Assembly (NCBI GenBank): GCA_902778265.1
Contig: CACYXI010000006.1
Coordinates: 1-46,612 of the forward strand
From: an uncultured Bacteroidales bacterium
GTDB taxonomy: Bacteria; Bacteroidota; Bacteroidia; Bacteroidales; Bacteroidaceae
Length of the DNA: 46,612 nt
Reading direction: 5' to 3'
Shown here: in pieces, positions 14,164-23,114 of the stretch
Layout of the letters: every line of letters starts with the position of its first letter
Numbering within the stretch: the first letter of the stretch is position 1
The notes under the pieces: model-generated
What the model saw: only the letters and a program-made list of their open reading frames with translations
Told to the model about the DNA's origin: nothing
The model's database searches: none
Position numbers and translations under genes: made by a program

Positions 14164-15975
14164 TTAAAAATCAACGCAAATGTACTCTTTGCTTCTGACC
14201 TTATGTTTTGGTTCAAACAAATCGTTTGATACCATAGCTGGAACATATTTTGGCAATAGTTTTGCCAGTCTTAATGCTTCTTCCTTCATTTCGCGAGTTG
14301 CGGAATTTTCGACTTGTGTTATTTCAAAATCAGAAAGAGAACCATCAATATCTACTGTGAACATTACACATACCATTATCTGATCATGAAAGTCTTTCTT
14401 TTCTGTTTTTGGAATGCGTCTGTTCTCTTTTATGAATTTAAACATTTCATCGTACCCATTCTCACCTGGGAATCTTGCGGATTCTCTTTTAATTGAATTG
14501 AATAATTGAATTTGTGTGTAAAGATGATTTTCTGGTTCAAAACTCTTCTTTGTCTGTACTATATATTCTGTGTCGCATTCTTTAATTGTATTATATTCCG
14601 CTTTTTTTGATACTACAATCCTGTCAGGGAACATTTTTTCAAGTTCTTTCTTGAACTTATCATTTTTCTTTGTCTGAAGTCTGATTCGGTCAATCTTAAG
14701 ATTTACAAACCACTCTGGTAGCTTGATTTCATCATAGTTGAGAACCAAGCATATAGATGGTTCATACTCAATGTATTGCAGTATGTCGGGAATTTCTGTG
14801 AGTATAACAGGATTTTCTGTTAAACTTTCTATTTCAAGCTGCTTGTTCTTTTCACATACCATCCATCCTAACTTTGGACGCATGGCATTAGTGATGGTAT
14901 CAATTTCAATACCAACCAAACCACATATCATCTCCATAGGAATGGTTGTGCCTGTATCCAAGTTCTTATACTTGAAATCAACATTTGTCACCTGTGAAGG
15001 CATATTATCATATTCGTAAGTCACCTTTTCCGGAGTTCGGTTTCCTTTTTGGTCGTATGGCATTAACTTTAGAAACCATCCATCGAGTACTGTTGGATCT
15101 TCACCTTCAAAAGCTGCAGCACATCCTCCTCCTACATATTCTTTAGGGCGGTCTTTTTTAACAATGTTTTGCCAGAAAACTTTATTGACATTGCCTTTTG
15201 AAGCGTTGATAAACTCATTCAGTATAGGTACGAGATCATCCACCCACCAGTCAAGGTTATATTTCCTCAGTTGTTGGGTTTTATTCATAACTTTTTCCCA
15301 GTCGTCGGTAGTGCCTTCTATTGTGATGTTTGGAATACCGCATGAAATATAAATTACTGAATAATCGAAAAATGCCTTAACTGAACTCATCAATGTCATC
15401 TGTGATACTATGCGTGCTGTCTTGTCGGTTGTGCTGAAATCAGCTCGCATCACATCAGCAAGATTATCTTTTGTACTCTCGGCAATCATATTGTCGAAGG
15501 TATTCAGGAGTTCATCCCATTTCACGTTAGGCGAATGCAATTCTTCTTTGGTCATCACGGAAAGCTCAATCTTGTCTTTCTCATGATATACAATCCTGTC
15601 ACGCAATGCCTCTGGATTATTGTTGACGTGCTGACTGAATCCCTGTGCTATCACATTCCAGATAATGTCAGGCGACAACACTATCGGACGGTGGTCGGCA
15701 TAAGCCTCAACCATAAACTTGAAGAAAATGTCTTGTCCGAGATAGCATAGATTATCGTTTTCAAAACTATACGCAATAGGTTTATTGACATTATTCTTGC
15801 TTGCCCAGTATTGGGCTATGAGGTCACCTGATTGTATGCCAAAGTCCTTTTTAGGAGCAGGGAGGTTTTCGTCAACTACGAATGTATGTTTATTGTCAGT
15901 CTGCTGTGAAACGCTTTGTTTCGCAGAGCAGGAAAGGGCAACAGCCAAAAACAAAAGAATAAAGCGAAATCTCAT
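14164..15975 (-). CDS. Lipoprotein with DUF4419 domain and C-terminal TonB-like domain
   Basis: The 603-residue protein begins with a lipoprotein signal (MRFRFILLFLAVALSCSAK, lipobox ALSC). Residues about 60-400 match the DUF4419 pattern: LSPDIIWNVIAQGFSQHVNN, a DFSTT motif, CGIPNITIEGTTDDWEKV, LDWWVDDLVPILNEFINA, and PYDQKGN. The C-terminal 90 residues (VCVMFTVDIDGSLSDFEITQ, then EEALRLAKLLPKYVPA) look like the TonB C-terminal fold that Bacteroidales attach to many envelope proteins. DUF4419 has no established activity that I know of. The lipoprotein is probably exposed in the periplasm or on the cell surface. It is cotranscribed with FKBP. A 29-bp-arm hairpin lies upstream. Confidence 0.82.
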   Translation of the reverse strand: MRFRFILLFLAVALSCSAKQSVSQQTDNKHTFVVDENLPAPKKDFGIQSGDLIAQYWASKNNVNKPIAYSFENDNLCYLGQDIFFKFMVEAYADHRPIVLSPDIIWNVIAQGFSQHVNNNPEALRDRIVYHEKDKIELSVMTKEELHSPNVKWDELLNTFDNMIAESTKDNLADVMRADFSTTDKTARIVSQMTLMSSVKAFFDYSVIYISCGIPNITIEGTTDDWEKVMNKTQQLRKYNLDWWVDDLVPILNEFINASKGNVNKVFWQNIVKKDRPKEYVGGGCAAAFEGEDPTVLDGWFLKLMPYDQKGNRTPEKVTYEYDNMPSQVTNVDFKYKNLDTGTTIPMEMICGLVGIEIDTITNAMRPKLGWMVCEKNKQLEIESLTENPVILTEIPDILQYIEYEPSICLVLNYDEIKLPEWFVNLKIDRIRLQTKKNDKFKKELEKMFPDRIVVSKKAEYNTIKECDTEYIVQTKKSFEPENHLYTQIQLFNSIKRESARFPGENGYDEMFKFIKENRRIPKTEKKDFHDQIMVCVMFTVDIDGSLSDFEITQVENSATREMKEEALRLAKLLPKYVPAMVSNDLFEPKHKVRSKEYICVDF

Positions 15976-16141
15976 TTGAATTTATTTGATTTTATGATTG
16001 CTTTGGCAAAAGTACAAAATAAATTTGATATAACAAAGGAAAAACCGTGAAAAGTTTTTCTATGTCCTAAACAATTTGTATGTAAAGACGCTGATTCAGG
16101 CCTCATCCTTCGTTCTTTCTCCGAGGTTACTCCATCGATAC

Positions 16142-16202
16142 TCCATCGTTACTCCATCGTTAGTACATCGTTTCGATGGACTAACGATGGAGTAACGATG
16201 GA
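16142..16202. repeat. Long perfect hairpin, 29-bp arms with a 3-nt loop
   Basis: TCCATCGTTACTCCATCG... (16142-16170) is inverted at 16174-16202 with a single mismatch and only TTT between. Each arm is itself made of the word ACTCCATCGTT repeated. It lies in the intergenic region between two divergently transcribed genes, at about 167 bp from one start and 200 bp from the other. Confidence 0.9.
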
Positions 16203-16401
16203 CAAACGATGGAGAAACATAAGTGGAAAGGCGGGAGAAATACGGTTTTACTTGTAGGGTAAAGCATGTTTATGATTGAAACTTAATTCCTGATTCTTGA
16301 ATGCAAAAACGAAAAAAATCATTGAAATATGAATGGAAATTTGGATATTTAATAGAAAATCTATACTTTTGTTGGCGAAAATCAAAAAAACAAGAATCAT
16401 A

Positions 16402-17631
16402 ATGAAATATATATCACTTACAATCTTGATGTTGCTATCAACATTATTCGGAAAAGCAAATGATGGCGTATATTATGCTTCAGGTTCAGGTTTGGTTCCT
16501 GTTCAAGAAACTGACATTTCAGTTGCAAAGGAAATTCTGACAATTACGATTGGAAAAGATAGCTTCGCAATTGTTGATGTATATTATGAGTTTATGAATA
16601 ACAGTGATACTAAGACTGTTAAAATGGCATTTGAAGCTCCCGGTCCTGATGAAGAATTGGCTCCTCTGAATAATAATGGTATTCATCCGTTTATTCATGA
16701 CTTTACGGTAATGATGAATGGCGAAAAATTAAGTCATGAGAATGCTGTTATTGCTGATACTTTGTCGCCGAAGCCTGAGTTGCTTGTTGAATATTCATAC
16801 GCTTATTACTTTGATGCCACCTTTAAAAAAGGCAAAAATATTGTGCATCATACATATAGGTATCACATGGGCTATACATCAGAAGAGAAATTTCGTATAA
16901 TGTATAGGTTGAGTCCAGCAACACGTTGGGCAAACCATCAGATTGATGATTTTACATTAAGGATAAAGACTGAAGATCATACAAGTTATTATCTTCCAGG
17001 AGAACTATGGAAAGGTTCTTCGTTTGTTATGTATCCTGATGGACAAGATAAAATATTTTGTTATGGCGAAGGTAGTTGTGTGTTTGTTGATTTTCAGGCT
17101 CCATCTCAGTATATGGAATGGCATACAGAAAATTTCCGTCCAGAAATGGATTTAGCTATTAGTTCTCCTGAGTGTGTTTATCCTCATAAAGGTATTTATC
17201 CTAATTGTGCATGGGTGGTAGAAAACGACAAAGGAGAGGTTGTTGGTCGTTTAATAGGTGATTGTGGCGATTCTTATTTTATAGAAGTACAAGATTATGG
17301 AAGAGTTCCAAAGGATGGTCACAAGGCGGTAGAATATAGAGCGAAAGATGGAAAGGGTTGTGTCTGGATATCTTCTAAAGTTAAATATACGATAAAGAAT
17401 GGTGAAAAGATACAAATCGTAAATGTGAGAGCATTGCCAAGTATGAAAAGTCGTGTAATTGGCACTATGTGGGATTTGTATGGAGATTTGCCAAGTCCAG
17501 AAGCATGTCTGGGATATGTTCCTTCTCAAGACGATAATAGTACAGATAAATGGTTTAAAGTGAAGGTTGATGGAAAAATCGGGTATATCAGAGCCGATCT
17601 TATGTGTTGGGATAGTATGAATACATTCTAA
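16402..17631 (+). CDS. Secreted protein with DUF4424-like region and C-terminal SH3-like domain
   Basis: I start at the ATG at 16402, which gives a signal peptide (MKYISLTILMLLSTLFGKA). The upstream extension to 16333 has no signal character. The 409-residue product has an N-terminal beta-rich region (GSGLVPVQETDISVAKEILT, VDVYYEFMNN, KMAFEAPGP) resembling DUF4424. From about residue 325 there is a bacterial SH3-like module (YTIKNGEKIQIVNVRALPSM, then WFKVKVDGKIGYIRADLM), often used for cell-wall binding. Role unknown, probably periplasmic. The stop overlaps the stop of the convergent aat gene by 4 bp, so no terminator separates them. Confidence 0.75.
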   Translation: MKYISLTILMLLSTLFGKANDGVYYASGSGLVPVQETDISVAKEILTITIGKDSFAIVDVYYEFMNNSDTKTVKMAFEAPGPDEELAPLNNNGIHPFIHDFTVMMNGEKLSHENAVIADTLSPKPELLVEYSYAYYFDATFKKGKNIVHHTYRYHMGYTSEEKFRIMYRLSPATRWANHQIDDFTLRIKTEDHTSYYLPGELWKGSSFVMYPDGQDKIFCYGEGSCVFVDFQAPSQYMEWHTENFRPEMDLAISSPECVYPHKGIYPNCAWVVENDKGEVVGRLIGDCGDSYFIEVQDYGRVPKDGHKAVEYRAKDGKGCVWISSKVKYTIKNGEKIQIVNVRALPSMKSRVIGTMWDLYGDLPSPEACLGYVPSQDDNSTDKWFKVKVDGKIGYIRADLMCWDSMNTF

Positions 17632-18281
17632 TCCCTGAGATATGTCATATATTCATCGTATGTGATGTGTCTTCCACCCATAGAGAGGAGATGGGGAGTT
17701 TCAAACTGGCAATCGATAATGCCATTGAAAGGTTTGAGTTGCTCGGCAAGATAGATGAGGGCAAGTTTTGATGCGCTTGGCACGAGTGAGAACATACTCT
17801 CTCCAAAAAAGTTATAGTTGATGTTGATGCCATACAAGCCACCAACGAGATTACCTTCCTTATTCCATACTTCAACGGAGGCTGCAAGACCGAGTTCGTA
17901 CATCTTCTTATAGGCATTTATCATGTCATCGCCAAGCCAAGCTCCAACCTGCTCGTTGCGCTTGTTTGTCTTGCTGCAATTCTCTATTACTTTTTCAAAT
18001 ACCTGATTTATAGTAGTTTGGTAAATGCCTTTCTTCATCAACTGTCGCATGGAATGGCTGATGTGTATTTCCTTTGGGAAGATGACAAAGCGGTCGAGAG
18101 GACACCACCACATGATATCCTCGTTTTCCTTGTAGCCATACCACGGGAATATACCGTTGTTATATGCGGTAATGAGACGCTCAGGAGACAAATCGCCTCC
18201 TATGGCTATCAGTCCGTCCTCCTCACCATAATGAGGATCTGGAAATATGTTGGGTTGGTCATCGAGAAGACGAAAAAGCAT
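17628..18281 (-). CDS. aat: Leucyl/phenylalanyl-tRNA-protein transferase
   Basis: The 217-residue enzyme moves Leu or Phe from aminoacyl-tRNA onto N-terminal Arg/Lys of proteins, marking them for the N-end rule. Family signatures are clear: FPDPHYGEEDGLIAIGGDLS, LITAYNNGIFPWY, MWWCPLDRFVIFP, HISHSMRQLMKK, AWLGDDMINAYKKMYELGLA, GGLYGININYNFFGESMFS, and the final DCQFETPHLLSMGG. Full length for the GNAT-like family. The cell end of the pathway (clpS, clpA) is not in the window. It overlaps the convergent gene at the 3' end. Confidence 0.96.
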   Translation of the reverse strand: MLFRLLDDQPNIFPDPHYGEEDGLIAIGGDLSPERLITAYNNGIFPWYGYKENEDIMWWCPLDRFVIFPKEIHISHSMRQLMKKGIYQTTINQVFEKVIENCSKTNKRNEQVGAWLGDDMINAYKKMYELGLAASVEVWNKEGNLVGGLYGININYNFFGESMFSLVPSASKLALIYLAEQLKPFNGIIDCQFETPHLLSMGGRHITYDEYMTYLRD

Positions 18282-18284
18282 CTA

Positions 18285-18675
18285 CTTTATTTACTATTTA
18301 GCTATGTACTATTTACTATTTGTTTGCAAGTTCCACAAGTTCCTATGTACTATTCAAGTTACGTAAGTTCGGGATTGCCTGGAAGGCAATACTATGAGTA
18401 ACCCCGTACATACGAGTGAAACGAGGATGTGCGGGGATTAAGTCCCAAATCCTTCTACTGCCTGGAAGGCAGTACATCGTGAAAGTTTATTTGTGAAAGC
18501 TAACCATGTACAGCCTTCCAGGCTAGTAAGTATAGCGATAGTTTTTGTCCGAGGACATCCTCTCCTTCGTCGAGTATGCACCTCGGTTCTTCCCTATGGT
18601 CAGGCGCTACGCGGAGTCCTCATAGTGTTGCCTTCCAGGCAATTCTTGATTTGCGAAACTTGAGTTTACTATTTA
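18285..18675. repeat. Repeat block with GCCTGGAAGGC hairpins
   Basis: TTTACTATTTAGCTATGTAC words flank the block. Inside are ATTGCCTGGAAGGCAAT, CTGCCTGGAAGGCAG, AGCCTTCCAGGCT and GTTGCCTTCCAGGCAAT hairpins, and a CCCCGTACAT.../...ATGTGCGGGG pair. No coding frame is supported. The block separates aat from the divergent phosphodiesterase gene. Confidence 0.7.
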
Positions 18676-18767
18676 CTATTTTCAAGCGCAAAGTTACTCT
18701 TTTTTCGTGGTTGTACAAGTAAATCAAAGCAGATTTTTAGATAAATGGTTAATTATTGTCATTAGTC

Positions 18768-18798
18768 TTGTCGGTTTGTAAAATTATTTGTATTTTTG
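18768..18798 (+). promoter_or_regulatory. Promoter of the phosphodiesterase gene
   Basis: TTG (18768-18770), a 20-bp spacer and TATTTTTG (18791-18798) match the Bacteroidetes consensus, about 50 nt before the ATG. Confidence 0.65.
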
Positions 18799-18846
18799 TG
18801 GGCAGAAATAAATTGTACATTGTACATGTAAAATTGTACATAAAAG

Positions 18847-19338
18847 ATGAAACGTATAGGACTTCTTTCAGATACCCATTCATATTGGGATGAGCGTTAC
18901 GCAAGGCATTTTGCCGAGTGTGACGAGATATGGCATGTAGGGGACATTGGTACTCTTGAGATTGCCGATAAACTCAGGGCTATCGCTCCTCTTCGTGCTG
19001 TCTATGGTAATATAGACGGTACGGACATAAGGCGTGAGTTTCCTGAGATACAACGCTTTAAGTGCGAGGAGGTAGATGTTTTGATGAAGCATATAGGTGG
19101 GTATCCGGGAAAGTACGACCGCAGCATCTTCCATGAATTGATGACAAATCCTCCGAAACTGTTTATTTCCGGGCATTCGCATATCCTAAAGGTTATGATG
19201 GATAAGAGACTCGGTTGTCTGCATATCAATCCCGGTGCTGCTGGAGTTTATGGTCAGCAACCTGTCCGCACGCTCATCCGTTTTGTGATAGATGGAGAGA
19301 CTATAAAGGATTTGGAGATAATTGAATTAAAAGAATAA
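18847..19338 (+). CDS. YfcE/MJ0936-type metallophosphodiesterase
   Basis: The 163-residue calcineurin-like phosphoesterase shows all metal-binding blocks in order: LLSDTH (Asp9, His11), HVGDIG, YGNIDG, the later KHIGGYPG where many relatives read GH, and SGHSHI. The family are small cytoplasmic Mn-dependent phosphodiesterases of uncertain physiological substrate. Size is standard. It is followed by a repeat and then the polysaccharide deacetylase gene on the same strand. The link between them is only positional. Confidence 0.93.
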   Translation: MKRIGLLSDTHSYWDERYARHFAECDEIWHVGDIGTLEIADKLRAIAPLRAVYGNIDGTDIRREFPEIQRFKCEEVDVLMKHIGGYPGKYDRSIFHELMTNPPKLFISGHSHILKVMMDKRLGCLHINPGAAGVYGQQPVRTLIRFVIDGETIKDLEIIELKE

Positions 19339-19339
19339 A

Positions 19340-19472
19340 TTTAATGTACTATTTTACTATGTACTATTTACTATTTATGTACTATTTTTGCAAGTCACAA
19401 ATAGTAAATGCCTGTAGCGAAAAGAAATAGTAAATAAATAGTACATAGTCAATAGTTAAATAGTCAATACAA
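19340..19472. repeat. GTACTATTTACTATTT inverted repeat
   Basis: ATGTACTATTTACTATTTAT on the left is inverted as ATAGTAAATAAATAGTACAT on the right around a GCAAG...GCCTGTAGCG centre. The same words occur at 18285-18345 and 18660-18680. The right end is 4 nt from the deacetylase ATG. Confidence 0.75.
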
Positions 19473-19475
19473 CAT

Positions 19476-20174
19476 ATGAAACGAATAATAATATCAATCT
19501 TATCAGTACTTATGTGCTCTACTGCATTTAGTCAGAATAAACTTGTGGCATTGAGCTTTGACGATGGTCCTAACACCACGACCACCGTACAGATGCTTGA
19601 TGTATTGAAGAAACACAATGTAAAGGCTTCATTCTTCGTCATTGGAAAGAATATTAATGACGAGAGTGCGAAGGTGATGGTGCGTGCTCATAATGAGGGG
19701 CACGACATCGAGAATCATAGTAAGACTCACTCTGCTATGCCAACGCTTAGTGCTGATTCCATAAAGTCTGAGATTGAGTTTACCTCGGCTCTTGTGGCAA
19801 AATATGTTGGGGAGCGTCCTCAGTTGTTCCGTCCGCCTTATATAGCTCTTAACAAGACTATGTTCGACAATATAGATCTCACCTTCATCTGTGGTGAAGG
19901 TTCTAACGACTGGGAAGATAATGTATCGGCTGATCAGCGTGTAGAAAAAATATTGGCTTCTGCAAAGGATGGTCTCATCTATCTTCTTCACGATTTTGAG
20001 GGTAACGGCAAGACTGTTGAGGCTGTTGATCGTATCATTCCTGTACTCAAGGAGCGTGGCTTTACCTTCGTTACCGTTCGTGAACTCATGAAGCAGAAGA
20101 ACATAAAGCCACAACCGAGTGTTATCTATACGGATGTGTTGAATGTTAGCAAGTGGAAAGACGGTAATAAATGA
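19476..20174 (+). CDS. Secreted polysaccharide deacetylase
   Basis: The 232-residue protein has a signal peptide (MKRIIISILSVLMCSTAFS, then QNK) and one NodB domain. It carries the catalytic/metal motif ALSFDDGPN (Asp29, Asp30), zinc ligands in ENHSKTH (His81, His85), the RPPY loop (Arg119) and LLHDFEG with the second catalytic His172. All five carbohydrate-esterase-4 motifs are intact. It probably removes acetyl or a related group from peptidoglycan or another N-acetylated glycan in the periplasm. The stop TGA lies inside the GAAAAATGAAAA repeat that follows. Confidence 0.93.
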   Translation: MKRIIISILSVLMCSTAFSQNKLVALSFDDGPNTTTTVQMLDVLKKHNVKASFFVIGKNINDESAKVMVRAHNEGHDIENHSKTHSAMPTLSADSIKSEIEFTSALVAKYVGERPQLFRPPYIALNKTMFDNIDLTFICGEGSNDWEDNVSADQRVEKILASAKDGLIYLLHDFEGNGKTVEAVDRIIPVLKERGFTFVTVRELMKQKNIKPQPSVIYTDVLNVSKWKDGNK

Positions 20175-20262
20175 AAAATTAAAAATGAAAAATTATAAAA
20201 TGCCAATTACGATAAACATTAAAATGTAATCTGTATTTTTCACTTTTCATTTTTCATTTAAA
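20172..20262. repeat. AT-rich inverted repeat, GAAAAATGAAAA family
   Basis: AATGAAAAATTAAAAATGAA on the left is inverted as TTTCACTTTTCATTTTTCAT on the right. The centre ends in TAATCTGTA. It overlaps the stop codon of the deacetylase gene. Confidence 0.75.
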
Positions 20263-20269
20263 TTCTCGT

Positions 20270-21331
20270 ATGCTAAATGTCAAATTATACATAGCGTTTT
20301 GTTGCTTGTTCGCGCTTCCCTCCTTTGCCCAAAAGGTGAAGGTCTGCGGACAGACGCAACTCAACAAATGGGGCATTACTCCGGGCAATTATAGCGGTAT
20401 CTCTCACATAAGGGATAACGTGTATGCCATAGTAGATGATAAGGATAAGGTGGATGGTTTCAAGCTCCTTACGCTTGACATTGATCGTGAGAATGGCAAA
20501 GTTCTATATGCCTCGCTTTCAGAGCCAGAAGGCATGAAAGAGCGAAGAGCAAAGGGCGAAAACACTAATCGCGACTGTGAGGGCGTAGCTTATTTTCCCG
20601 AGGCAAATACCGTATTTGTTTCGGGAGAGGAGGAACAACGCATTCTGGAATACACCATAGACGGGCGTTTGACTGGTCGGGAACTTGCCATTCCTGCTAT
20701 TATGCAGAGGAATAAGATAACGACCAATCTCGGTTTTGAGGCCTTGACATATAATGACAAGCAGAAACGATTCTGGACAACAACGGAATCAACTCTTCCT
20801 GCTGACGGCAAGCATTCATCGCCACATAATCCGTTGATTCATAATCATCTGCGTCTCGTTGGCTTTGACAATACCTTAAAGCCTGTAGAGTCATACGTCT
20901 ATCAGATGGATCTGCTGCAAGCCACAAGCAAGACTGCCACATCGCTATATGGCGTGCCTTCTCTTCTTGCTCTTGATGATGGTCGTATCATAGTTATGGA
21001 GCGTGAGGGCTGTTTTCCAAAGAAACAATATGGTGCTTGGGTTCGGATAAAGCTTTATGTCGTCAATCCTAAAGAGTCGAAACCTGTAAATCTTGATAGT
21101 CCAATGGCAAGGGTAGGGGATGATTCATTTATGAAGAAAGAGAAGATATGCGAGTTCGTCACGCGACTTAGGTTGGGTAAGATGAATCTTTCCAATTATG
21201 AGGGTATGTGTCTTGGCCCTCGGCTGAATGATGGTCGTCAGACTCTCATTCTTATAGCAGATTCGCAGAATGGCATGGGTAACTGGATGTATCATATCAA
21301 GGATCACATACGCATAGTTATATTGCCATAA
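20270..21331 (+). CDS. Secreted phytase-like esterase (PF13449-type)
   Basis: The 353-residue protein has a signal peptide (MLNVKLYIAFCCLFALPSFA, then QKVK). Its body resembles the esterase-like-of-phytase family: ISHIRDNVYAIVDDKDKVDG, DCEGVAYFPEANTVFVSGEE, NLGFEALTYNDKQKRFWTTT, then SLLALDDGRIIVMERE, and late GMCLGPRLNDGRQTLILIAD. The repeated beta-strands with acidic residues fit a six-bladed propeller that binds calcium. Natural substrate is not known. Phosphate monoesters are the usual guess. It is in the same direction as the deacetylase, separated by an AT-rich repeat. Confidence 0.85.
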   Translation: MLNVKLYIAFCCLFALPSFAQKVKVCGQTQLNKWGITPGNYSGISHIRDNVYAIVDDKDKVDGFKLLTLDIDRENGKVLYASLSEPEGMKERRAKGENTNRDCEGVAYFPEANTVFVSGEEEQRILEYTIDGRLTGRELAIPAIMQRNKITTNLGFEALTYNDKQKRFWTTTESTLPADGKHSSPHNPLIHNHLRLVGFDNTLKPVESYVYQMDLLQATSKTATSLYGVPSLLALDDGRIIVMEREGCFPKKQYGAWVRIKLYVVNPKESKPVNLDSPMARVGDDSFMKKEKICEFVTRLRLGKMNLSNYEGMCLGPRLNDGRQTLILIADSQNGMGNWMYHIKDHIRIVILP

Positions 21332-21366
21332 TGAAAGTGTATATTCTTGAAATAATGTGAAAACAA

Positions 21367-21397
21367 TTGTTGGTTTGGAAATAAATTAGTAATTTTG
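21367..21397 (+). promoter_or_regulatory. Promoter of the 280-residue secreted protein gene
   Basis: TTG (21367-21369), a 20-bp spacer and TAATTTTG (21390-21397) match the consensus. The leader then contains AAAGTGTAAAGAGTAAAGTG words. Confidence 0.6.
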
Positions 21398-21460
21398 TGC
21401 TTGATAACACTCTTAAAGTGTAAAGAGTAAAGTGTAAAGTATAAAGAGTAAAGTAAAAAA

Positions 21461-22303
21461 ATGAAAAAACTTTTGTTATTGGCAGTCTGGATGCTTTCTC
21501 TGCCAGTTCTCGCACAAAACACAGATACTAAGTACGTTTCTCAGCTTGGTGTTCACATCAAGAATTCTGGTGACTTTCTCAATGCCAACAAGCTCTCATC
21601 CAAACAGATGAGGAAGATGATGGTTGACACATTCCGTGATAAGGCTGATGATGCCGATTTCTTTAAGGCATTGGATAAATACTTCCCTCGTCAATATGAG
21701 ATTGACCTTGCAGCGATACTAAAGGACTACTATACTAAGAATCTGACATTGCAGCAGATAGACACTCTTATCAACAGTTCTTCTTCTGAGAATATCAAGC
21801 GTGCATTAGAGGGATTTGAGCGTTGTAAGGATTTTGCATATCGAGACAAGCTCGTGGACGAAACCTTACAGGCAATAGCTGATAAGACAGGTAAGAAGAA
21901 AAAGAAGAAGAACCTCAAGAAGTTCGTTTCTGACTGTACGGAGGACTATCGTTCTGCTCTTGCTACATATACTCAAGTGGCAAAAATTGATAAGTTGGCA
22001 GAGGATGAGATTAACGCTATCTACCATACCGTTACGCTTGAAGATTTGAACGCATATACTGCATTCCTCGGTTCTGGTGCTGTAGCTTCAAGTCACAAGG
22101 CAGAGGCTGCCGTTACTGAGGACATCTATAATGTTCAGTCGGCTTGTATCAGTAAGTTCCAGAGCTGGACTTATAAGGCTTATCCTTCACTCTTCACCAA
22201 GAAACAGGTACAACCAAAGAAGCGTAAGGGCCGTAAGGGTAAAGGTGCAAAGCAACAACAGGGCAATGATGATGTAATCATTGATGGAGGAACGCTTTAT
22301 TAA
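21461..22303 (+). CDS. Secreted helical protein of unknown function
   Basis: The 280-residue protein has a signal peptide (MKKLLLLAVWMLSLPVLA, then QN) and a mainly helical mature part (about residues 25-240). It contains a poly-lysine patch (TGKKKKKKNLKKF near residue 142) and a basic, low-complexity tail (QPKKRKGRKGKGAKQQQ), ending DDVIIDGGTLY. The helical region with a repeated TLQQIDTLINSS / TLEDLNAYTAFLGS pattern recalls DUF2059-like periplasmic proteins, which I hold only weakly. The basic tail suggests contact with nucleic acid, lipid A or acidic polymers. A promoter lies 60 nt upstream. Confidence 0.7.
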   Translation: MKKLLLLAVWMLSLPVLAQNTDTKYVSQLGVHIKNSGDFLNANKLSSKQMRKMMVDTFRDKADDADFFKALDKYFPRQYEIDLAAILKDYYTKNLTLQQIDTLINSSSSENIKRALEGFERCKDFAYRDKLVDETLQAIADKTGKKKKKKNLKKFVSDCTEDYRSALATYTQVAKIDKLAEDEINAIYHTVTLEDLNAYTAFLGSGAVASSHKAEAAVTEDIYNVQSACISKFQSWTYKAYPSLFTKKQVQPKKRKGRKGKGAKQQQGNDDVIIDGGTLY

Positions 22304-22432
22304 ATGAAAAATGAAAAGTGAAAAATTATAAAATACAGATTAGTATTATTCACTTTTCACTATTCTCTATTCACTTACAAACGTAACTTGTATTTTTCAT
22401 TGTTCATTTTTCATTTTATAATTTATTTTTGA
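22304..22432. repeat. AT-rich inverted repeat, GAAAAATGAAAA family
   Basis: AATGAAAAATGAAAAGTGAA begins directly after the TAA stop of the preceding gene and is inverted as TTTTTCATTGTTCATTTTTC before the next ATG. The centre contains ATACAGATTAGTATT, as at 5643-5657. Confidence 0.75.
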
Positions 22433-22436
22433 TATT

Positions 22437-23114
22437 ATGGACATACAGCAACAGCTCTTTGCGCTTCAGGATCTGAAGTATCGTGATTTCCACGCAAAAC
22501 TTGTGCCTGGAATGGATGTAAATGACATTATAGGCGTAAGGACACCAGAGCTTCGTAAACTTGCCAAGCAGTTGGCAAAGGACGAAAGAGTAGGGGAGTT
22601 TCTTTCTGTATTGCCCCATCAGTATCTTGATGAGATGAATCTGCATGGTTTCATCATATCAGAACAGAAGGACTATGATGAATGTCTTAAGGAAATTGAC
22701 AGATTCCTGCCATACGTAAACAACTGGGCAACATGTGATTTGCTATCTCCAAAGGCATTCAAGCAGAAGAAAAATCGTGAACGCTTAATTGAAGACATAA
22801 AGCGTTGGATGGCATCTGACGAGCCTTTCACCATTCGTTTCGGCATAGAGATGCTTATGAGTTTCTATCTTGATGAGAGCTTCAAGCCAGAGTATCTCAA
22901 ATGGGTTTCAGAAATCCGTCATGAACACTATTATGTCAAGATGATGGTAGCATGGTATTTCGCCACTGCATTAGCCAAACAATGGGATGCCACCCTTCCA
23001 TACATCCAAAACATGACTATGGAGAAATGGACTCACAACAAAGCCATACAGAAGGCAGTGGAGAGCTACAGAATAACTCCAGAGCAGAAAATTTTACTTA
23101 AATCTTTTAAATGA
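22437..23114 (+). CDS. DNA alkylation repair protein, AlkD-like
   Basis: The 225-residue protein belongs to the AlkD/ALKC HEAT-like glycosylase superfamily. Motifs include YRDFHAKLVPGMDVNDIIGV, RTPELRKLAKQLAK, HLYGF-like MNLHGFIISEQKDY, NNWATCDLLSPKAF (the WDxxD-like aromatic/acid site reads W-T-C-D), RFGIEMLMSFYLDE and HEHYYVKMMVAWYFATALAK. AlkD itself excises N3- and N7-alkylpurines without base flipping. This smaller Bacteroidetes branch may differ in substrate. Both neighbouring gaps are AT-rich repeats, and its stop TGA lies within the next repeat. Confidence 0.9.
   Translation: MDIQQQLFALQDLKYRDFHAKLVPGMDVNDIIGVRTPELRKLAKQLAKDERVGEFLSVLPHQYLDEMNLHGFIISEQKDYDECLKEIDRFLPYVNNWATCDLLSPKAFKQKKNRERLIEDIKRWMASDEPFTIRFGIEMLMSFYLDESFKPEYLKWVSEIRHEHYYVKMMVAWYFATALAKQWDATLPYIQNMTMEKWTHNKAIQKAVESYRITPEQKILLKSFK

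Noticed and set aside
16333-16401. Upstream start of the DUF4424-like gene
   Set aside because: It adds residues ahead of a clear signal peptide. The start at 16402 is better.
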